DNA from: Rhizobium sp. CCGE531
GTDB taxonomy: Bacteria > Pseudomonadota > Alphaproteobacteria > Rhizobiales > Rhizobiaceae
DNA: 64,000 bases
Reading direction: 5' to 3'
Assembly: GCF_003627795.1 (NCBI RefSeq)
Contig: NZ_CP032685.1
Span: 1 to 64,000 of the forward strand
Shown: one piece after another, positions 44,999 to 54,867 of the stretch
How positions within the stretch are numbered: the stretch's first letter is position 1
Layout of the letters: the number at the start of each line of letters is the position of its first letter
Made by a program: the position numbers and the translations under genes
Notes under the pieces: model-generated
What the model saw: the letters and a program-made list of their open reading frames with translations, nothing else
What the model was told of the DNA's origin: nothing
Databases searched by the model: none

Positions 44999-45943
44999 TT
45001 AGAGATAATCGCGCCGCACGCCTTCGATCACGCCCAGGAGGCGTTCCTTGCACGCAGCAAGCGCGCTGTCCTTGCTCAGCTGCGGCTTTGCCTTGCTGGC
45101 CTGCCAGAGAGCCAGGGCCGAAGGCGCGGCAAGCGCTTGCTTCGCCATGACCCGAAACGTGGTCTGCTCGGGATCGGCAAGCATGACATTTTCCCCGTAC
45201 CGCTGCTTTTCGAGTTCGGCGGCGGCTTGCTTGTTGCGTTCGAAGCCGACGCCCCAGAATTTGGCACCCTTGGCGATCGCTTCCGCGCGAGTGGAAACGG
45301 GGATGTGCTTCGGCGCATAGGTCACGCCGAGTGAACGTGCCCAGTCGTTCCATTTGAAGCTGTTGATGGAGCGCGAGGAGCTGACTGCGATCCACGGGAC
45401 GCGGAAGGCATCGGCAAGGATCGCGCCATGCATCGATTCCGCGACGATCAGCTCGGAAGCGGCAATTTCGCGGATTACGGCCTTCGCCTCGCCGCGGGGA
45501 TCGAGATAGGAAAGGCCGACGGTCTTGCAGATCTCGGGCCAGAGACCAGCGGCGGCCGATTCCCAATGCGGTATGAAGGTGCGCCTGCCGTTCTTGGAAA
45601 TGTTCTGGAATTCCGGCATTTCCGTCACCAGCACGGCAGGATCGACGATGCCCATTTCGGCCGGCAAGCCGACCTTCTCCGCCGTCAGGGGGCCGCGGAC
45701 GCTGCGGACATCCCATTGCGACCGGTCGCGCATGTCGGGAAGGGAACCGTAGCCGAAGCCGCTGCCGATGACGAGCTTGCGTCCATCGGCTGGCAGGATT
45801 TCCGTGTTGAGGACGGTTCCGACGCCGACCAGCAGCGTTTCTTCATGAACGTTGCGAAGGCCGGGAAACAGGAAATCCCAGAGCCAGAGATTGAGATCGT
45901 CACCGAAATTGCCATGGGTGGATTCCCAGTGGAACGGCTTCAT
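44999..45943 (-). CDS. exoV: Polysaccharide pyruvyltransferase (ExoV-like)
   Basis: A 314-residue enzyme that adds the pyruvyl ketal to the terminal side-chain glucose. Features: MKPFHWESTHGNFGDDLNLW at the start, VGVGTVLN, VIGSGFGYGSLPD, SVRGPLTAEKVGL, IVAESMHGAILADAFRVPWI and SSSRSINSFKWNDWARSLGV, all typical of pyruvyltransferases. AAGGAG lies just before the ATG at 45943. It is 87 bases downstream of exoW and in the same direction. Confidence 0.9.
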   Translation of the reverse strand: MKPFHWESTHGNFGDDLNLWLWDFLFPGLRNVHEETLLVGVGTVLNTEILPADGRKLVIGSGFGYGSLPDMRDRSQWDVRSVRGPLTAEKVGLPAEMGIVDPAVLVTEMPEFQNISKNGRRTFIPHWESAAAGLWPEICKTVGLSYLDPRGEAKAVIREIAASELIVAESMHGAILADAFRVPWIAVSSSRSINSFKWNDWARSLGVTYAPKHIPVSTRAEAIAKGAKFWGVGFERNKQAAAELEKQRYGENVMLADPEQTTFRVMAKQALAAPSALALWQASKAKPQLSKDSALAACKERLLGVIEGVRRDYL

Positions 45944-46030
45944 GCAGGACTCCTTGATGATCCAAACGATAACGGGGCATGCCGATGGCTCTTGGATGCG
46001 GCATGCACAGCTTATGCTGCGCTGCAAAAT

Positions 46031-46990
46031 CTAGGGCGCGAGTTTGCCGACGGCAAGCCGCATCGCGCTTTGCAAGATTGCGGGATCGCGTATGGCCCAT
46101 TTTGCCAGCAATCCGAATTGCGGCAGGCGCCGCTGCCGCAGCTGCCGCGCCTGGCTCCAAAGTGCCTGGCGACGGGCGCGATTTTTGTAGAGGCGGATGG
46201 CGGCGACATCCTGCGGTCGGCGCGAGAATCTTTGTTCCAGCGTGTTGAGCGCCGTCCAGGTATTGAACTGTTGACGCAGGAATTGCGGGGAATCATTGTC
46301 GATGCTGTGAAAGATGTTCACACCCTCGCCACGCAGCGCGCCGGCATTTTCGCACAATAGCACGCGCTTGGCCGCCAGGATGCAGTCGCAGAAATAGAGG
46401 ACATCCTCCGCCGCCAGCCGCAGCGTCGGTTCAAAGCGCACCTTCTCGAAAAGAGATCTGCCGATCACCATGCAGGACATGTGCAGGAAGCTCCAGTCCT
46501 GCAGCATGACGCTGGCGATATTGGGGATCTCGATGACGGCCGGCTTGTCCGACAGCCGTACGATGTCGGTCGATTTTGCAAGTTCCGCGATGCTGAAGTG
46601 ATAGTAGAACTCTTTGCCGCCGTCGATGGAGTCCCAGTAGCAATCGGCATCGTGACGTGTCAGCGTCTCGAATGCGTTGCTCAGATGCTCGGGCGCCCAT
46701 TCGTCGTCGGAATCGAGGAATGCGACGAAGCGGCTTGCCGCCGGTACGTTGTCGAGACCGGTGTTGCGCGCCCCGCCCGGTCCGGCATTGGTCTGACGAA
46801 TGACGCGGATGCGCGCGCGCTCATCCCCGCTCAGCGATTGCAGCTCTTTTTCCGCGGGAAGCGGTGATGCGTCATCGACGATGAGAATATCGAAATCCTG
46901 AAACGTCTGCCGGGATATTGATCTCAAGGCGCGCTGCAGAACGCCCGGTTGCTTCTGGTAGAACGGAACAACAATCGTGAGGGACGCCAT
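46031..46990 (-). CDS. exoW: Glycosyltransferase family 2 (ExoW-like)
   Basis: A 319-residue GT2 enzyme, expected to add a late side-chain glucose. Motifs: LTIVVPFYQKQPGVLQRALR, DFDILIVDDASPLPA, TNAGPGGARNTGLDNV and FVAFLDSDDEWAPEHL. The acceptor region has RLAAEDVLYFCDCILAAKR. The ATG at 46990 follows AGGCGGG and gives the length of known ExoW; a longer reading adds 30 residues of no family character. exoT, which sits next to exoW in Sinorhizobium, is missing here. Confidence 0.88.
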   Translation of the reverse strand: MASLTIVVPFYQKQPGVLQRALRSISRQTFQDFDILIVDDASPLPAEKELQSLSGDERARIRVIRQTNAGPGGARNTGLDNVPAASRFVAFLDSDDEWAPEHLSNAFETLTRHDADCYWDSIDGGKEFYYHFSIAELAKSTDIVRLSDKPAVIEIPNIASVMLQDWSFLHMSCMVIGRSLFEKVRFEPTLRLAAEDVLYFCDCILAAKRVLLCENAGALRGEGVNIFHSIDNDSPQFLRQQFNTWTALNTLEQRFSRRPQDVAAIRLYKNRARRQALWSQARQLRQRRLPQFGLLAKWAIRDPAILQSAMRLAVGKLAP

Positions 46991-47645
46991 TTTCCCGCCT
47001 TTACGGTTTTTCAATCCAAGAGTTTGCGGCCTTATCCCCAGGGACGTAACCATCGGCTTCTCGGCTGCATCCATCGCCATTCTTCAGCTGTTTGCCCGGT
47101 GATGGATGTCGCCGCGACGCCAACAGGTAGCGTTCATTCGATGGGGAGCAATGTCGAAGGCGGAGATTTCTTAAACTTTATCCCCACCAGACGCGGGATG
47201 CCGAATTACATTCCCGATGGTCTATTGTGACACATCGGTTTTCAGGATCGGACGGTATTGCACCTATGAGAAGAGCGGTGAAAATCGATATTCCCACGGC
47301 GATTGCAATAGTGTCGCATTTTTGTCATGCTTCGCACGGCGATGTGTGCTGCGCTGCAAAAAATCTTCACCCTCCGGTAAAAAATCTAGCTACGCTGAAA
47401 GCCTTGCGTGAAGTCGGCATCAAAAAATGCCCCGGGTCCGCTTAAATCCTTTTTCCCGCACGATTTTTCTCCTTTGAAGAGCAATTGTTTCGCCTTTCGA
47501 ACAGTCCGGAAGGATTGCTCCAACGCAGTCTGGGATATCACTTTTCGCCCATTTTTGCTGCGCCGCCATATTTCCTTTCCCAAGATCGCCCTAGGTTACG
47601 TCTGCGAGCTCTGCTGTGCTCTGAATGAAATAGCTGCGAGGGGGG
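46991..47645. other. Intergenic region where exoT and exoI would be expected
   Basis: There are 655 bases between divergent exoW and exoH with no supported gene. No flippase-like membrane helices or nuclease-like ORF were found on either strand, so exoT and exoI are absent rather than simply unlabelled. The 15-mer TGCTGCGCTGCAAAA at about 47348-47362 also occurs at 46016-46029 by the exoW end. Promoters for exoW and exoH must lie here. Confidence 0.6.
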
Positions 47646-48800
47646 ATGCAGCACGAAGAAGGGGTGACAGACATCGTGAATGTGACTGCCAACGTGTCTT
47701 CGCGGATAAACCTCATGCGTATCGTGCTCATCTCGGGCATCATCTTTGTCCATATGCCGTTCGATATGCGTTCCAGCCCGTTCAGCGGCGCATATGGCCT
47801 TTTTGACTGGCTGAGGGTGTTCCTTCGGGACAGCCTGTTTCGCGTCGGCGTTCCCTGCCTGAGTGCGATTTCGGGTTACCTGTTGTTTCGCCAAGGCACG
47901 ACATCGCTGGACTATGGGAAGACCATCCGTCGAAAGACAAAGACGGTTATTCTGCCCTTCCTGTTGTGGAACAGTGCGTTCTTCGTGTTCGTCCTGGCCC
48001 TCCAATATTACGGAATTGGTGATGGGTATCTGCCGGATATCTCGGAATCTACTCCGCATACGCTATCGAATCTTCTGTTTGCAATCGACGGAGCACCGAT
48101 CAATCTGCCGCTTTACTTCTTGCGCGATCTTTTCGTCTGCATCCTGTTGTCGCCAATCCTTGCCCTTCTCATCGGGCGTGCGCCATTGCTGACATTGGCC
48201 TTTCTGCTGTTACTTGCGGCTTGGCCGGTATCGATCGGCATCGTGCTGCGCAACTCGATCCTCTTCAGCTTCAGCTTCGGGATTTATCTCAGCCTTTACC
48301 GCATCGACGTGACGATCATGGATCGCTATGCCGCGTTGATCGGTGCCGGCTTCATTGCGCTTGCAGCCCTTCTGGCGACCGCCGCCTATATGGCGGGACC
48401 CGGTTTGCCCCTGTGGCTCGAGGTTTGCCGCAATCTGATGGTGATCGTCGGCATTCCAGGATTCTGGGCCCTGTCGTCGATCTTCATTCGCAGCCGCGTC
48501 GGACAGGGGCTGGCGGGAACCGGCAGCCTCAGCTTCTGGATCTTCTGTGCCCATTATCCGCTGCTTTTCTGTCTCTGGGTTCTTTGGAAGCGCGGCGGCA
48601 GCGAACTCTATCCGATTTTCTATCTTCTGGCGGCGGCACTTGCCGTGCTGCTGCTGCCTCTGACGAATGGCATGGCGCGTTCCGCCCTGCCAAGCCTCTA
48701 CAACCTGCTGACCGGCAGCCGGACGCGCCCGCTGGCCGAAGCCAGTGCCGTCCAGATCCGCGCCGCCGAAGATCGGCGTGCGCGTTCCGAGCAAAGGTGA
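47646..48800 (+). CDS. exoH: Succinoglycan succinyltransferase (ExoH-like)
   Basis: A 384-residue membrane acyltransferase-3 protein with ten or so helices. Early motif RINLMRIVLISGIIFVHMPF carries the catalytic His, followed by FRVGVPCLSAISGYLLFRQG and a late FWIFCAHYPLLFCLWVLWKR. ExoH adds succinate to the subunit; succinylation is needed for ExoK cleavage and for effective nodule invasion in Sinorhizobium. GAGGGGG is just before the ATG at 47646. It is first in the exoHKLAMONP string, four bases from exoK. Confidence 0.87.
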   Translation: MQHEEGVTDIVNVTANVSSRINLMRIVLISGIIFVHMPFDMRSSPFSGAYGLFDWLRVFLRDSLFRVGVPCLSAISGYLLFRQGTTSLDYGKTIRRKTKTVILPFLLWNSAFFVFVLALQYYGIGDGYLPDISESTPHTLSNLLFAIDGAPINLPLYFLRDLFVCILLSPILALLIGRAPLLTLAFLLLLAAWPVSIGIVLRNSILFSFSFGIYLSLYRIDVTIMDRYAALIGAGFIALAALLATAAYMAGPGLPLWLEVCRNLMVIVGIPGFWALSSIFIRSRVGQGLAGTGSLSFWIFCAHYPLLFCLWVLWKRGGSELYPIFYLLAAALAVLLLPLTNGMARSALPSLYNLLTGSRTRPLAEASAVQIRAAEDRRARSEQR

Positions 48801-48804
48801 TGCC

Positions 48805-49608
48805 ATGACGACATCGAAGAGCTATGTGCAAAGACTTGGTCTTGTCTCAATCGCCCTTATGGGTGCCTGCTTCATGCCGCAGGCCGTGTCCGCGCAGGAC
48901 GCGCAGCCGGCGGCTGGATCCTTCGTTGACAATTTCGAGCGGCTGGACACCAGCCGCTGGTACATCTCCGACGGCTGGAACAATGGGGCGTTTCAGAATT
49001 GCACCTGGTCGCGCAAGCAGGTGAGCATCGCGGACGGAATGCTGCAGCTGCAGTTCATCGAGTCCAAGACCGGTCAGCGGAACTACGCCTGCGGCGAGAT
49101 CCAGACCACCAAGCGCTACAGCTACGGTACTTACGAGGCGCGCTATCGTACCGCTACCGGATCGGGTCTCAACTCCGCCTTCTTCACCTATATCGGCCCG
49201 ACCGACAAGAAGCCGCATGACGAAATCGATTTCGAAGTGCTCGGCAAGAATCCCGGTCAAGTCCAGGTCAATCAATATATCTCGGCCAAGGGCGGCAACG
49301 AGAAGCTGGTGCCGGTTGCCGGCGGTGCCGATCAGGGTTTCAACGACTATGCCTTCGTCTGGGAAAAGGATCGCCTGCGCTACTATGTGAACGGCAAGCT
49401 GGTTCAGGAGGTCACCGATCCTTCGAAGATACCGACCAATGCCCAGAAGATTTTCTTCAGCCTGTGGGGCACGGACACGCTGAGCGCCTGGATGGGCAAG
49501 TTTGCCTATGGTGGCCAGCCGGCAGCCATGCAGATCAAGCGCGTTGCCTTTACCGCGGCGGGCGAGAAGTGCCTCTTCCCGGAATCGATCACCTGCAAGG
49601 TCGATTGA
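48805..49608 (+). CDS. exoK: Secreted endo-1,3-1,4-beta-glycanase (ExoK, GH16)
   Basis: A 267-residue secreted GH16 enzyme that trims nascent succinoglycan. A signal peptide covers about residues 1-30 (LGLVSIALMGACFMPQAVSA). The catalytic motif DEIDFEVLG carries E140, D142 and E144; aromatic substrate residues lie in RWYISDGWNNGAFQNCTW. C-terminal VKRVAFT and a cysteine pair complete the fold. The ATG at 48805 follows AAAGGTG; the upstream reading overlaps exoH. In related bacteria it is exported by the Prs type I system. Confidence 0.92.
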   Translation: MTTSKSYVQRLGLVSIALMGACFMPQAVSAQDAQPAAGSFVDNFERLDTSRWYISDGWNNGAFQNCTWSRKQVSIADGMLQLQFIESKTGQRNYACGEIQTTKRYSYGTYEARYRTATGSGLNSAFFTYIGPTDKKPHDEIDFEVLGKNPGQVQVNQYISAKGGNEKLVPVAGGADQGFNDYAFVWEKDRLRYYVNGKLVQEVTDPSKIPTNAQKIFFSLWGTDTLSAWMGKFAYGGQPAAMQIKRVAFTAAGEKCLFPESITCKVD

Positions 49609-49714
49609 ACCTGACCGGTCGCGCTGTGCCTTGCGCGGTCGGTTGCGATGCCAGGATGCAACACCAACCACACAAGGCGCTCGGTCTCGTCCGGGCGCAA
49701 AAGCGGAAACTTTG

Positions 49715-50923
49715 ATGCTGCATATTCTTTATTTCGTTCACGATCTTGCCGATCCGGCTGTGCGCAGGCGGGTGCTGATGCTGCAGGCCGGCGGGGCGCT
49801 CGTGACGCTGGCGGGCTTCCGGCGCGATGATAACGCGCTTGCTGCCATCCATGGCATCGAACCGATCGAGCTCGGCAAGACGCAGGACGCTCAGTTTGCG
49901 CAGCGTGTCGCCGCGGTGGCCAGATCGGCGGCGAAACTGCGCGGCGCCTTGCGCTCCGTCGCAAGACCGGATGTCATCATCGGCCGCAATCTCGAGATGC
50001 TGACGCTGGCCAATCGCGCCAAATCCGTGTTCGGCGGCGATATGCCGATCGTCTACGAATGCCTCGATATCCATCGGCTGCTGCTGCGCAACGATGTGGT
50101 CGGCGGCGCTCTTCGCAGCGCCGAGCGCCATTTCGGTTCGCAGGCGGCATTGCTCATCACCAGTTCCCCCGCCTTTGTCGAGCGTTACTTTCGGCCGCGC
50201 TCCGGCCTGCGTCTGCCGGTCATGCTGCTCGAAAACAAGGTGCTCGCACTCGAGCCTGCGGCAAGCGCAGTCGCGCCGGTTGCCCGCCCGCCGGCCGCAG
50301 GCAAGCCATGGAAGATCGGCTGGTTCGGCGCGCTTCGCTGCCGGAAGTCGCTGGCCTTGCTCGATGAATTTTCACGCCGGATGGAAGGTCGCTTCGAGGT
50401 CGTGTTGCGGGGCCGGCCCGCTTATTCGGAATTCGACGATTTCGATGGCTTCGTGCGCAAAGCGCCGTTCATGCACTTTGCCGGCGCCTACAAGAATCCC
50501 GAGGATCTCCAGGCGATCTACAACGATGTCCAGTTTTCCTGGGCGATCGACTTCTTCGAAGAGGGCCTGAATTCGAGCTGGCTGCTGCCGAACCGCCTTT
50601 ACGAAGGCGGCCTCTACGGTGCCGTGCCCATCGCCATGGAAGGCACCGAGACGGCACGGTTTCTGGCAAGCCGAAAAATCGGGCTCACGCTCGATACGGC
50701 CGAGGCCGCACAGCTGACGGCGCTTTTGGGCGGGATGGACGAGCAGCGCTACCTTGCCGCCTTCGGCGCCGTGGCGTCGCAGGATCGCGAGCATTGGATG
50801 ACCGATCGCGCCGATTGTCATGGTCTGGTGCAGCGGCTGGCTTCGCTGACGCGTGCCAATGAACAGATCGCCGAATTACAGGCCCTCCCACAACTGCATC
50901 GCAATAGAGGTGGATTGCAATGA
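49715..50923 (+). CDS. exoL: Glycosyltransferase ExoL-like (first beta-1,4-glucose)
   Basis: A 402-residue cytoplasmic glycosyltransferase of the GT-B fold with a Rossmann-like N-terminus (MLHILYFVHDLADPAVRRRV), DVIIGRNLEMLTLANRA, PIVYECLDIHRLLLR, the donor-binding region WKIGWFGALRCRKSLALL, and WLLPNRLYEGGLYGAVPIAM near the C-terminus. ExoL transfers the second glucose in succinoglycan assembly. I used ATG at 49715; longer open sequence upstream is exoK in another frame. It overlaps exoA by four bases. Confidence 0.88.
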   Translation: MLHILYFVHDLADPAVRRRVLMLQAGGALVTLAGFRRDDNALAAIHGIEPIELGKTQDAQFAQRVAAVARSAAKLRGALRSVARPDVIIGRNLEMLTLANRAKSVFGGDMPIVYECLDIHRLLLRNDVVGGALRSAERHFGSQAALLITSSPAFVERYFRPRSGLRLPVMLLENKVLALEPAASAVAPVARPPAAGKPWKIGWFGALRCRKSLALLDEFSRRMEGRFEVVLRGRPAYSEFDDFDGFVRKAPFMHFAGAYKNPEDLQAIYNDVQFSWAIDFFEEGLNSSWLLPNRLYEGGLYGAVPIAMEGTETARFLASRKIGLTLDTAEAAQLTALLGGMDEQRYLAAFGAVASQDREHWMTDRADCHGLVQRLASLTRANEQIAELQALPQLHRNRGGLQ

Positions 50924-51918
50924 CGAACGGAAGCTCAGGGGACATGCGTTGCATAATCGTTATTCCCTGCCTCAACGAGGAAAAACACATCGAGCCGCTG
51001 ATCGGCAAGCTCGGGCAGGCTCTGGACGAACTCGATGCCAGGATCGTGGTGGCTGATGGCGGCAGCACCGATCGCACGCGCGAAATCGTCAGGGAGATTG
51101 CCGCGAGAGATCCGCGCATCCTGCTGCTTGACAATCCCAAGCGGCTGCAGAGTGCCGCCATCAATCTCGCCATGGAAACCTTCGGCGACGACTATGATTA
51201 TTTCATCCGTATCGACGCTCATGGCGACTATCCGGCCGATTACTGCCAGACGCTGGTTCAGGAAGCCGGCGCCACGGGCGCGGATTCGGTCGTCGTCGCC
51301 ATGCGCACCATGGGCTTCAGCGCTTTTCAGAAGGCAACGGCCGTGGCGCAGAACTCCAAGCTCGGCAATGGCGGCTCGAAGCATCGCGAAGGTGCCAAGG
51401 GCCACTGGGCCGAGCATGGGCATCATGCGCTGATGCGTATCGCGGCCTTTCGCACCGTCGGCGGCTATGACGAGACCTTCAGCCACAACGAGGATGCCGA
51501 GCTGGACTACCGTCTGCATAAGGCAGGGTATCGAATCTGGCTTACGGACAAGACCGCCATGACCTATTATCCGCGCGCCAGCGTCCCGACGCTCTTCAAG
51601 CAGTATCTCGGCTATGGCCGTGGCCGCGCGCGCAACATCCTGAAGCATCGCAGCCTGCCGAGCATGCGCCAGATGCTGCCGCTGGCGGTGGTGCCGATCT
51701 TCATCGGCGCATTCCTTGCCGTGCTCAACTGGATTGCGGTCATTCCCGTCGGCCTTTGGGCTGTGGCCTGCATCGCTTACGGCTTCTGGATCGCTCTCGG
51801 TCAGAAGAACCCTTATGGCCCGCTCGCCGCCATCTCGGCCATGGTCATGCATTTCGCCTGGTCGATGGGTTTCTGGATGGAAGTCTTGAGCTTCCGCAAT
51901 CGCAGGGTCGCGTCATGA
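50920..51918 (+). CDS. exoA: Glycosyltransferase family 2 (ExoA-like)
   Basis: A 332-residue membrane-linked GT2 enzyme adding the first glucose to the lipid-linked galactose. Motifs: CIIVIPCLNEEKHIEPLIGK, IVVADGGSTDRTREIVRE, LLDNPKRLQSAAINLAMET and FIRIDAHGDYPADYC; the Q/RXXRW-like region is LGYGRGRARN. Two membrane helices near the C-terminus (PLAVVPIFIGAFLAVLNWIA and WAVACIAYGFWIALG) anchor it. Overlap with exoL (ATGA) and with exoM (ATGA) shows coupled translation. Confidence 0.9.
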   Translation: MTNGSSGDMRCIIVIPCLNEEKHIEPLIGKLGQALDELDARIVVADGGSTDRTREIVREIAARDPRILLLDNPKRLQSAAINLAMETFGDDYDYFIRIDAHGDYPADYCQTLVQEAGATGADSVVVAMRTMGFSAFQKATAVAQNSKLGNGGSKHREGAKGHWAEHGHHALMRIAAFRTVGGYDETFSHNEDAELDYRLHKAGYRIWLTDKTAMTYYPRASVPTLFKQYLGYGRGRARNILKHRSLPSMRQMLPLAVVPIFIGAFLAVLNWIAVIPVGLWAVACIAYGFWIALGQKNPYGPLAAISAMVMHFAWSMGFWMEVLSFRNRRVAS

Positions 51919-52853
51919 CACAAGTCCATCGACGCCCGATAAAGATCGATATCGCGGTCTGCACCTACCGCCGGGCAGAGCTTGACCAGACGTTGCTGTC
52001 GATTGCCGTGCTTGCCATTCCTGCCGGCGCGATCGTCCGCATCATCGTCGCCGACAATGATGTCACGCCGAGCGCGCGCGGTCGTGTCGACGCCATGCGT
52101 TCGGCCGTGCCCTTTGAGATCGTCTATGTCCATTGCCCGGCATCGAATATCTCGATCGCACGCAATGCCTGCCTGGATCATGCAAGCGGCGATTTCATCG
52201 CTTTCATCGACGACGACGAGACGGCGTCGGAAGATTGGCTGGCGGAATTGCTCATCATGGCCGACACGACCGGCGCCGATGCCATTCTCGGCCCCGTGCA
52301 GGCTGTTTATGCGAATGTCGCGCCCGCCTGGATGCAGCGTGGCGATTTCCATTCGACCTTGCCTGTCTGGGTCGCGGGAGAGATCCTCACCGGTTACACC
52401 TGCAATGTGTTGCTGCGCCGAAGTGCGCCTTCGCTTGCCGGTCGGCGTTTCAATATCGCGCTTGGTCGCAGCGGTGGCGAGGACACCGAGTTTTTCATCC
52501 ATATGCATAAGGCGGGCGGCAGGATCGCCTATGCCGAGGATGCGCTGGTCCATGAGCCCGTTCCCGACAAGCGCGCCACGGTTTCCTGGCTGTCGAAGCG
52601 CCGGTATCGCATGGGCCAGACGCACGGGCGCATGCTGCTGGAGGCCGCCAGCGGCTTCGGACGCTGGCGCGCGATTGCGCTCGCCGGCACGAAATCCGCC
52701 TATTGCTTTGCCGCAGCCGCGCTCCTCGCCGCCTCTCCCGTCAAGCGGCATCGCTTTGGCCTGCGCGGCATCATGCATGCGGGTGTCGTCAGCGGCCTCT
52801 TCGGGGTCCGCGAAATCGAGCAATATGGAAGTCTGGAGAAGGCGCCGCAATGA
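51915..52853 (+). CDS. exoM: Glycosyltransferase family 2 (ExoM-like)
   Basis: A 312-residue GT2 enzyme, the fourth step in subunit building (a beta-1,4-glucose). Motifs: KIDIAVCTYRRAELDQTLLS, RIIVADNDVTPSARGRV, SNISIARNACLDHASGDFI and the metal site FIAFIDDDETASEDW; then FNIALGRSGGEDTEFF with the likely catalytic ED pair. ATG at 51915 overlaps the exoA stop; the longer open frame upstream is exoA in another frame. Its stop overlaps the exoO start. Confidence 0.9.
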   Translation: MTQVHRRPIKIDIAVCTYRRAELDQTLLSIAVLAIPAGAIVRIIVADNDVTPSARGRVDAMRSAVPFEIVYVHCPASNISIARNACLDHASGDFIAFIDDDETASEDWLAELLIMADTTGADAILGPVQAVYANVAPAWMQRGDFHSTLPVWVAGEILTGYTCNVLLRRSAPSLAGRRFNIALGRSGGEDTEFFIHMHKAGGRIAYAEDALVHEPVPDKRATVSWLSKRRYRMGQTHGRMLLEAASGFGRWRAIALAGTKSAYCFAAAALLAASPVKRHRFGLRGIMHAGVVSGLFGVREIEQYGSLEKAPQ

Positions 52854-53875
52854 CGGATTTCATCCCCGATGTCAGCTTCGTCATCGCTGCCTACAATGCC
52901 GAGGAAACGCTTGAGCGCGCCATCGACAGCGCGCTAGCGCAAGGCGCCGTCAGCATGGAAGTCATCGTCGTCGACGATTGCTCGACGGACGGAACGCGCG
53001 AGATAGCCGGCAACCATACGGATCCGCGCGTTCGTCTCGTTGCCATGGCCCGCAATGGCGGGCCGGGCGCTGCCCGCAATGCCGGCCTCGATGCGGCCCG
53101 CGGCCGCTGGGTGGCCGTGCTCGATTCCGATGATGCCCTGCGGCCGGACCGCATGGCGCGTCTGATCGCACGGGCGGAAAAGGCAGAGGCGCAGATCGCG
53201 GTCGACAATCTCGACGTCATTCGCGAGGACGTCGGAACGACGCTTCCCATGTTCCCCGAGGCGATGTTGGCGCGCATTACGGTGTTGCCGCTGGCGACGT
53301 TCATCGCCTCGAACATGATTTTCCGTTCGGAGCACAATTTCGGCTATATGAAGCCGGTCTTCGAGCGCGCCTTCATCGAGAAACATCGCCTGCGCTTCGA
53401 TGAAACGCTGCGGATCGGCGAGGATTATATCTTCCTTGCTTCCGCCCTTGCCCGGGGCGGCATCTGTGTCGTCGAGCCGATGGTGGGGTATCTCTACTAT
53501 ATTCGCGATGGCTCGATCTCGCGTGTTCTCAGAAAAGAACATGTGGAGGCCATGCTTGCCGCCGATGCCAGGTTCTTCGCCGAACATTCCTTCGGTGCGG
53601 CTGCCCTTGCCGCGCAGCGGCGGCGCACGCGCAATCTCAAGGACGTCATCGCATTCCTGAAGCTGGTCGACAGCATCAAGGAGCGCGAACTGCAGGCGAT
53701 GCTCAAGATCGCATGCCTCAATCCGCGCGCCGTGCGTCATCTCAGCATGCCGATCTTCGCCCGTTTTCGTCGCCTGGCAGCCTCTCTGCGGAGCGGCCGC
53801 GAGGCGACGACGACCTCCCAACTTACCTCGCCCTTGCCCAATATGGGCGTAGGCCCTCACTCTAACAAAGGATAG
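52850..53875 (+). CDS. exoO: Glycosyltransferase family 2 (ExoO-like)
   Basis: A 341-residue GT2 enzyme, expected to add the beta-1,6-glucose that starts the side chain. Motifs: [56 protein letters not shown] and [16 protein letters not shown]; late conserved [20 protein letters not shown]. The last 30 residues are polar and look disordered ([15 protein letters not shown]). GGAGAAGG precedes the ATG at 52850. exoN begins four bases after its stop. Confidence 0.9.
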   Translation: MTDFIPDVSFVIAAYNAEETLERAIDSALAQGAVSMEVIVVDDCSTDGTREIAGNHTDPRVRLVAMARNGGPGAARNAGLDAARGRWVAVLDSDDALRPDRMARLIARAEKAEAQIAVDNLDVIREDVGTTLPMFPEAMLARITVLPLATFIASNMIFRSEHNFGYMKPVFERAFIEKHRLRFDETLRIGEDYIFLASALARGGICVVEPMVGYLYYIRDGSISRVLRKEHVEAMLAADARFFAEHSFGAAALAAQRRRTRNLKDVIAFLKLVDSIKERELQAMLKIACLNPRAVRHLSMPIFARFRRLAASLRSGREATTTSQLTSPLPNMGVGPHSNKG

Positions 53876-53879
53876 AGCC

Positions 53880-54785
53880 ATGGACCCCAAGCATCGTGTG
53901 AGAAAAGCAGTCATCCCGGTTGCCGGCAACGGAACACGTTTCCTGCCAGCCACCAAGGCCATGCCGAAGGAAATGCTGACGATCGTCGATCGTCCGGTCG
54001 TGCAATATGCCGTCGATGAAGCCATCGAAGCCGGCATCGAGCACATCGTCTTCGTCACCAGCCGCAACAAGTCGGCAATCGAGGATCATTTCGACGACAC
54101 GCCGGAGCTGATTTCATCGCTGCAACGGGCGGGCAAGAGCCATCAGGTTACCGAGCTGGAACGCCTCCTGCCGCGGCCGGGCTCCGTCAGCTTCACCCGC
54201 CAGCAGGCTCCGCTTGGCCTCGGTCACGCCGTCTGGTGCGCCCGCGACCTGATCGGCAACGAACCCTTCGCGCTGCTATTGCCCGACATGCTCTGCTACG
54301 GCATGCGCGGCTGCATGGCCGGCCTGATGGAGCTCTATAATGAGGTTGGCGGCAACATCGTCGCCGTCGAGGAATGCGCTCCGGAAGAGACGTCGAAATA
54401 CGGCATTATCGGCAAGGGCGCGGCGGTGCGGCACGGCTTTGCCGTGACCAAAATGGTCGAAAAGCCGCACCCGTCCGAGGCGCCTTCAAACTTTTACCTC
54501 AATGGCCGTTATATTCTTCAGCCCGAGATCTTCGACATTCTGGCCCGCCAGGAACGCGGTGCCGGCAACGAGATCCAGCTGACCGATGGTATGCTGCGCC
54601 TTTCCGAGACGCAGGCCTTCCATGCCCAGGTCTATAACGGACGCACTTTCGACTGCGGGTCCAAGCACGGCTTCATCGAAGCGAACGTCGCCTTTGCGCT
54701 CGCTCGCGCCGATATCGGCGGCTTGGTCTATGACTCGATCCGCAACCTGGTCGTCTCGCACGAAGCGCAGATGACCGCCGCTTAA
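53880..54785 (+). CDS. exoN: UTP-glucose-1-phosphate uridylyltransferase (ExoN)
   Basis: A 301-residue enzyme making UDP-glucose, the donor for the glucose residues of the polymer. Motifs: [20 protein letters not shown] with the nucleotide loop, [48 protein letters not shown] and [20 protein letters not shown] with the catalytic Lys. Length matches GalU. AAAGGATAG precedes the ATG at 53880, so it is coupled to exoO. It is probably one of several GalU-type enzymes in the cell. Confidence 0.93.
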   Translation: MDPKHRVRKAVIPVAGNGTRFLPATKAMPKEMLTIVDRPVVQYAVDEAIEAGIEHIVFVTSRNKSAIEDHFDDTPELISSLQRAGKSHQVTELERLLPRPGSVSFTRQQAPLGLGHAVWCARDLIGNEPFALLLPDMLCYGMRGCMAGLMELYNEVGGNIVAVEECAPEETSKYGIIGKGAAVRHGFAVTKMVEKPHPSEAPSNFYLNGRYILQPEIFDILARQERGAGNEIQLTDGMLRLSETQAFHAQVYNGRTFDCGSKHGFIEANVAFALARADIGGLVYDSIRNLVVSHEAQMTAA

Positions 54786-54867
54786 GCCTGTTCACATTGT
54801 GGCCTGCGGCAGAGAAGGCCGCGGGCCTGGCTATTTTCATTCAGGCTTCTCCGACAAGGTGGTCGCC

